Source of the DNA: Nostoc sp. C052
GTDB lineage: Bacteria > Cyanobacteriota > Cyanobacteriia > Cyanobacteriales > Nostocaceae
Length of the DNA stretch: 64,000 nucleotides
Direction of reading: 5' to 3'
Assembly: GCF_013393905.1 (NCBI RefSeq)
Contig: NZ_CP040272.1
Coordinates: 3,530,001 to 3,594,000, forward strand
Positions 60,431 to 64,000 of the stretch are shown one piece after another; positions within the stretch are counted from its first letter, which is position 1, and the number at the start of each line of letters is the position of its first letter. Under the pieces are notes generated by a model. The model worked only from the letters and a program-made list of their open reading frames with translations, was not told the DNA's origin and ran no database searches. Made by a program: the position numbers and the translations under genes.

Positions 60431-62728
60431 ATGCCTTCACATGCCAAACCGTCTTTGGAGGCTGGTTTAGTTGCCCTCAAGCAGGGAAATTACCAAACAG
60501 CGATCGCTCAACTAGAACCTATTGCTAGCAGCCAGAGTAATGGTACTGCTAGTTTACAAGCCCAGGTTGGTTTAGTGATGGCTTTTGCTCGCACTGGCGA
60601 AGTTCCCAAAGCGATCGCTATTTCCCAAAACCTCATTGAGAGTAACAACCCACAAGTTCAAGAGTGGGCAACACGCGCTCTCGAACACCTGACAAAACGT
60701 AAAAAAACTGAGCAAGAATCAACAAATGTCGAAACTGGATTTGTTGCCTTTGAGAATTCAAATCCAGATTCAGCCCCAGATTCAACCCCAGATTCAACCC
60801 CTGTTACTTCCCCAGAAACTCCTACATTAGAGGAAAAGCCAGACGATCGAGTAATCGAAACCAAGAGCAACGAAACCCCGCCGATGGTGCCACTACCTAA
60901 ACTCAAAGCGACAGTGGCGACACCACCACCCCCACCTCCACTGGCTACATCCCTAAATGGCTTCATGGGTTCTGTAACCCGCACTCAAGCTAAACTATTT
61001 GGCGTTATTTATTGGCGACAAGCACAACGCGCCAGAGCATGGCAACCACTACGTAAACCGAAATTAATTCCCTTGCGGTTACTGTCAGCAGGAACGTTCA
61101 TCGCTCTGTTTTGGGTGATGCGGGAAATGCTCAAGTTAGCAATGGGATTCATCAACCAGACTTTAGTCAAACTTCCTTATCTGGAGCCGTTGCAGCTTTT
61201 ATATCGCGATCCTACTAAGTTGTTGTTAATAGTATTGGTGATTTTGATCGGAGTATCACCTTGGTTACTGGATCTGCTATTGGCGAACTTGTATGGTCAG
61301 CGAGAATTCTCTAAAGATGTATTGAATGCTCATAGCCGCGAAGCGGTTCGGGTGCTACAACGTTGTTGCCAACAAAGGCACTGGCCGTTACCCAAACTGC
61401 GGATTTTACCAACGGCTGCACCAATTATTCTGACTTATGGTAGTTTACCACGTAATGCCAGGATTGTTGTGAGTCAAGGGCTATTAGAACAACTGGCAGA
61501 TGATGAAATCGCCATTATTTACGCCACACAGCTAGGGCATATTGCTCACTGGGATTTTGCTGTAATGTCTTTGTTGCTGCTGGTGACACTACCAATTCAT
61601 CGGCTATATCAGCAAGTGTCAGAGTTAGGCGACAGAATATCAGCAAAAATTTGGCGCTGGCCGGTGACAATTCTAGCAACTTTAATTTATGGAGTTTGGT
61701 GTTTGCTGACTGGAACTGCATTGTGGTTGTCGCGGTTGCGGCTTTATTATAGCGATCGCGTCGCCGCTGAAATTACTGGTAATCCCAATGCCTTGATTCG
61801 CGCTTTACTTAAAATTGCCATTGGCGTTGCCGCTGACATCCAAAAAGAAGAAGAGACAAGTTGGCAACTAGAAAGCTTAAATCTTTTGACACCAGTTAGC
61901 CACCAGCAGAGTTTATCTTTGGGCACTATTGCCAGCAATTTATCTTTTGAATCATTTTTGAAGTGGGATACTGCCAATCCCTATCGCCGATGGTTTACGA
62001 TTAATAATAGCCACCCTTTAATGGGCGATCGCATCGAACGCCTCTGCCAAATAGCCCGTCACTGGCATCTAGACACCGAACTACATTTTGCAAGCGAACC
62101 ATCAAAGGTGAAGCGTCAGTCTTTCTTATTACAAATCGCTCCCTGGTTGGGAATTCCTTTAGGGGTTTTATTTGCAGCTTTAGTCTGGCTAACTTGGCAA
62201 CTAGCATTTGCACTCAAGTTTTTAAATCTAAAGTGGATCTATGAAGATTGGTCTTTCATTACAGGCTGCCTTTTGATTGGCTTTAGCATCGGTACAGTAG
62301 TGCGGATTAATTCTTTCTTCCCGGATATTAAACCTGCCACTGTGCAAACTGATGACAGCTTACCCAACCTGTTATCTGACCCTTCTGCATTACCCATTGA
62401 CAGCATCAGCGTGCGTCTGGTGGGCAAATTATTAGGTCGTCAAGGCACTAGCAACTCCCTAGCGCAAGATTTAATCTTCCAATCCAGTGCGGGTTTGGTG
62501 AAATTACACCACATTTCTTGGCTAGGACAGTCAGTCAATCACCAAGATTTAATTGGTAGGCAAATTATCGTCACAGGTTGGTTCCGGCGAGGAGCAACAC
62601 CTTGGATTGATATTCAAACCCTACAAACTCAAAGTGGTAAAACCATTCATAGCCCTCATCCCATTTGGTCTACTTTTTTAGCAGTTGCAGCACAGGCTTG
62701 GGGCGCATACGTTTTTCTTACTGGTTAA
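60431..62728 (+). CDS. TPR-containing M48-like membrane protein with degenerate zinc motif
   Basis: 765 residues from ATG 60431; the frame runs to 60383. Parts: two to three TPR-like repeats (residues 5-85), a low-complexity Pro/Thr/Ser linker (about 90-170), a membrane-embedded M48-type domain and a final OB-like segment. The zinc motif HExxH reads TQLGHI (about 366-371), missing the first His and the Glu, so the protein is probably not an active protease. Membrane helices surround it. A chaperone or scaffold role is inference. Confidence 0.75.
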   Translation: MPSHAKPSLEAGLVALKQGNYQTAIAQLEPIASSQSNGTASLQAQVGLVMAFARTGEVPKAIAISQNLIESNNPQVQEWATRALEHLTKRKKTEQESTNVETGFVAFENSNPDSAPDSTPDSTPVTSPETPTLEEKPDDRVIETKSNETPPMVPLPKLKATVATPPPPPPLATSLNGFMGSVTRTQAKLFGVIYWRQAQRARAWQPLRKPKLIPLRLLSAGTFIALFWVMREMLKLAMGFINQTLVKLPYLEPLQLLYRDPTKLLLIVLVILIGVSPWLLDLLLANLYGQREFSKDVLNAHSREAVRVLQRCCQQRHWPLPKLRILPTAAPIILTYGSLPRNARIVVSQGLLEQLADDEIAIIYATQLGHIAHWDFAVMSLLLLVTLPIHRLYQQVSELGDRISAKIWRWPVTILATLIYGVWCLLTGTALWLSRLRLYYSDRVAAEITGNPNALIRALLKIAIGVAADIQKEEETSWQLESLNLLTPVSHQQSLSLGTIASNLSFESFLKWDTANPYRRWFTINNSHPLMGDRIERLCQIARHWHLDTELHFASEPSKVKRQSFLLQIAPWLGIPLGVLFAALVWLTWQLAFALKFLNLKWIYEDWSFITGCLLIGFSIGTVVRINSFFPDIKPATVQTDDSLPNLLSDPSALPIDSISVRLVGKLLGRQGTSNSLAQDLIFQSSAGLVKLHHISWLGQSVNHQDLIGRQIIVTGWFRRGATPWIDIQTLQTQSGKTIHSPHPIWSTFLAVAAQAWGAYVFLTG

Positions 62729-63390
62729 AGAGAGTGCTGAGTGCTGAGTGAGGAGTTAAGAGTTATTTAACTCCAAAGGACAAAGGACAAATTGGAATGT
62801 AAACAAAAGTTGCAAGTTTTCTTTACAAGTGTTACATTTATTCACACAAACAATAGCAGCCGATATAACTCAGCACTACTGCTTAGTTGTTAATTCGGAT
62901 GCTTTTTCCCCTGCTTCATACCTTTTATCCTCCCAACACAGCAAAAAATTAACCAGCCAATGGCTGGTTTTTGTCTCAAAATATGCTCTCTTGAATAAAA
63001 AAATGTGTTTCATGTTACGATGCAGTAATACTAATGCCGGAAATATATGCGCTAAACTAGCTACGTAGAAAATACCGTGGTAATGTAGGGAATGGTATTT
63101 GATTCTGCGAAAAAGAGCATGGAAGAAAGCGTGTACTTTAGCAGGCACTAGGCTATTAAATTTACAATTCTTAGAATTAAGGTGTTATTAGCTCACCATA
63201 GTGTGAGCCTTTTGATTAAACAAGCTTGATCCCGACGAAAAACTGTATTGTTGTATAGGTTGACAGTTTCGAGCAAAAAAATTGGTTGATGGCAGTCTTG
63301 GTCAATAGCATCTATTTAAAAGTTAAAAGCCTAAGCCAAGTGATTGTTTTCTCGCCTTGCCATGTTCATTTAACTCTGGAGGTATAGTTC
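62729..63390. other. Intergenic region before the RNA-binding protein gene
   Basis: Holds the hairpin AACCAGCCA/TGGCTGGTT with T's at 62951-62972, and a long untranslated leader to 63390. No coding frame convinces me; the 79- and 90-residue frames on both strands lack motifs. Confidence 0.6.
62951..62972. terminator. Rho-independent hairpin (bidirectional)
   Basis: AACCAGCC AAT GGCTGGTT followed by TTT. No gene ends directly before it on the plus strand apart from the M48-like gene 220 bp upstream. Confidence 0.65.
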
Positions 63391-63897
63391 ATGTCCGTTC
63401 GCCTATATATAGGTAATCTGCCTAAAGATGAAATAGATCGTCAAGATCTGCAAGCCGTTTTTGCAGCAGAAGGTGATGCTGTAACTACTAAATTAATTAA
63501 AGACCGTAAAACTGGCAAATGCCGTGGTTTCGGTTTTCTGACAGTCAACAACGACGAACAAGCTGACGAAATCATTGAAAAATATAATGGTCAGCTGTTC
63601 AAAGACACTCCCATTAAGCTAGAGAAGGCATTACCTCGGACTAAGGGTGAAGAGGGCGAGGAGCAAGCTCCTAAACCAGTTACTCTTGCTAGTAGTAGTA
63701 CCCCGACTCCTAGCCCCAGCAGAGAAGGTAGCCGCCGTGAGAAAAGTTCTAAGAAGCCTCGTCGTGGCGGCGGTGGCGGCGGTTCTCGCGAAAGCAGTAC
63801 CACAACTACCGATTCAGACGCTATTCGTCCAGATCCTCGTTGGGCTTCGGAATTAGAAAAGCTGAAGCAGATGCTAGCTGCACAAACTACGAATTAA
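63391..63897 (+). CDS. RRM-domain RNA-binding protein
   Basis: 168 residues. The RNP-2 segment is LYIGNLP and RNP-1 is KCRGFGFLTV; the fold spans residues 1-82. A Gly/Ser/Lys-rich low-complexity linker (about 83-145, with GGGGGG) follows, then a conserved DPRWASELEKLKQMLA tail. These Rbp proteins are usually induced by cold in cyanobacteria and bind RNA. GGAGG at 63378-63382 precedes ATG. Confidence 0.93.
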   Translation: MSVRLYIGNLPKDEIDRQDLQAVFAAEGDAVTTKLIKDRKTGKCRGFGFLTVNNDEQADEIIEKYNGQLFKDTPIKLEKALPRTKGEEGEEQAPKPVTLASSSTPTPSPSREGSRREKSSKKPRRGGGGGGSRESSTTTTDSDAIRPDPRWASELEKLKQMLAAQTTN

Positions 63898-63916
63898 TCT
63901 GTCAGGGAGAGAAGTT

Positions 63917-63960
63917 AAAAATTAAAAATCAGAATTTTTTTTGATTTTTAATTTTTAATT
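63917..63960 (+). terminator. Terminator after the RNA-binding protein gene
   Basis: AAATTAAAAATCA is mirrored by TGATTTTTAATTTTT. T-rich. Likely ends the rbp transcript. Confidence 0.6.
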
Positions 63961-64000
63961 GTCGATTATTATCTAGCTGCTTAGTTAAATCTACTTGCAG

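Noticed and set aside
62829..63148. Overlapping 79- and 90-residue frames before the RNA-binding gene
   Set aside because: No motifs on either strand; a terminator hairpin lies inside.

Overview
The window is chromosomal DNA of a filamentous, most likely heterocyst-forming cyanobacterium of the Nostoc/Anabaena group. The evidence is the density of the HIP1 octamer GCGATCGC, the oxygenic photosynthesis genes (ndhD, psbV, petE, petJ, hemB, crtP, crtB), a satellite ccmK3-ccmK4 carboxysome locus, a HetZ-related protein, and the many short tandem and palindromic dispersed repeats typical of Nostoc genomes. No rRNA, CRISPR array or prophage was seen.

Layout. 1-8 kb: the end of ndhD, a remnant of a hydrolase gene, a large uncharacterised AAA+ ATPase, a MalF/MalG-type permease pair, then the electron-transfer genes psbV, petE and petJ. 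8-20 kb: a TonB-like protein, a lipase-like hydrolase, an unusual cytochrome b6 paralogue, a CPA1 antiporter with a TrkA-type domain, tRNA-Glu, an SRPBCC protein beside a histidine-kinase-like protein that lacks its phospho-acceptor His, an HNH nuclease behind a possible attenuator, and a polysaccharide deacetylase. 20.4-24.5 kb: an array of 30 tRNA genes whose anticodons cover all 20 amino acids. A macro-domain/PARG-like gene lies inside it, a consensus-like promoter before it, and an IS982-type element directly after it. 25.5-35 kb: NagZ-like hydrolase, crtP-crtB, tRNA-Ser, an amino-acid-type ABC binding protein and a succinate dehydrogenase flavoprotein. 35-48 kb: several small toxin-antitoxin-like pairs among housekeeping genes (C-terminal processing protease, ispG, HtrA-type protease, prepilin peptidase, leuB). 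48-64 kb: a Crp-family regulator, a PilB N-terminal-like protein, a HetZ-related protein, ccmK3/ccmK4, a hicBA locus broken by an insertion sequence, hemB, prfC, an M48-like protein with a degenerate active site, and an RRM RNA-binding protein.

The most striking feature is the tRNA array. Many members depart from normal structure: all five Leu tRNAs have short variable arms, and there are odd T-loops, a C33 and a bulged anticodon stem. About eight of the 30 have a templated CCA. One Leu tRNA gene carries a net 26-nt insertion of a Nostoc-type dispersed repeat in its T-loop. A second repeat of 29 nt lies in frame inside both the macro-domain gene and the transposase gene, and a third copy lies in an intergenic region. 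The two stand-alone tRNA genes in the window (Glu-TTC and Ser-GCT) are canonical and clearly different from the array copies with the same anticodons. As I recall, a largely silent tRNA operon induced under translational stress has been reported in Anabaena sp. PCC 7120. This array is probably related to it, but its gene content and repeat insertions deserve their own study.

All identifications come from reading the translated sequence. No database search was run.
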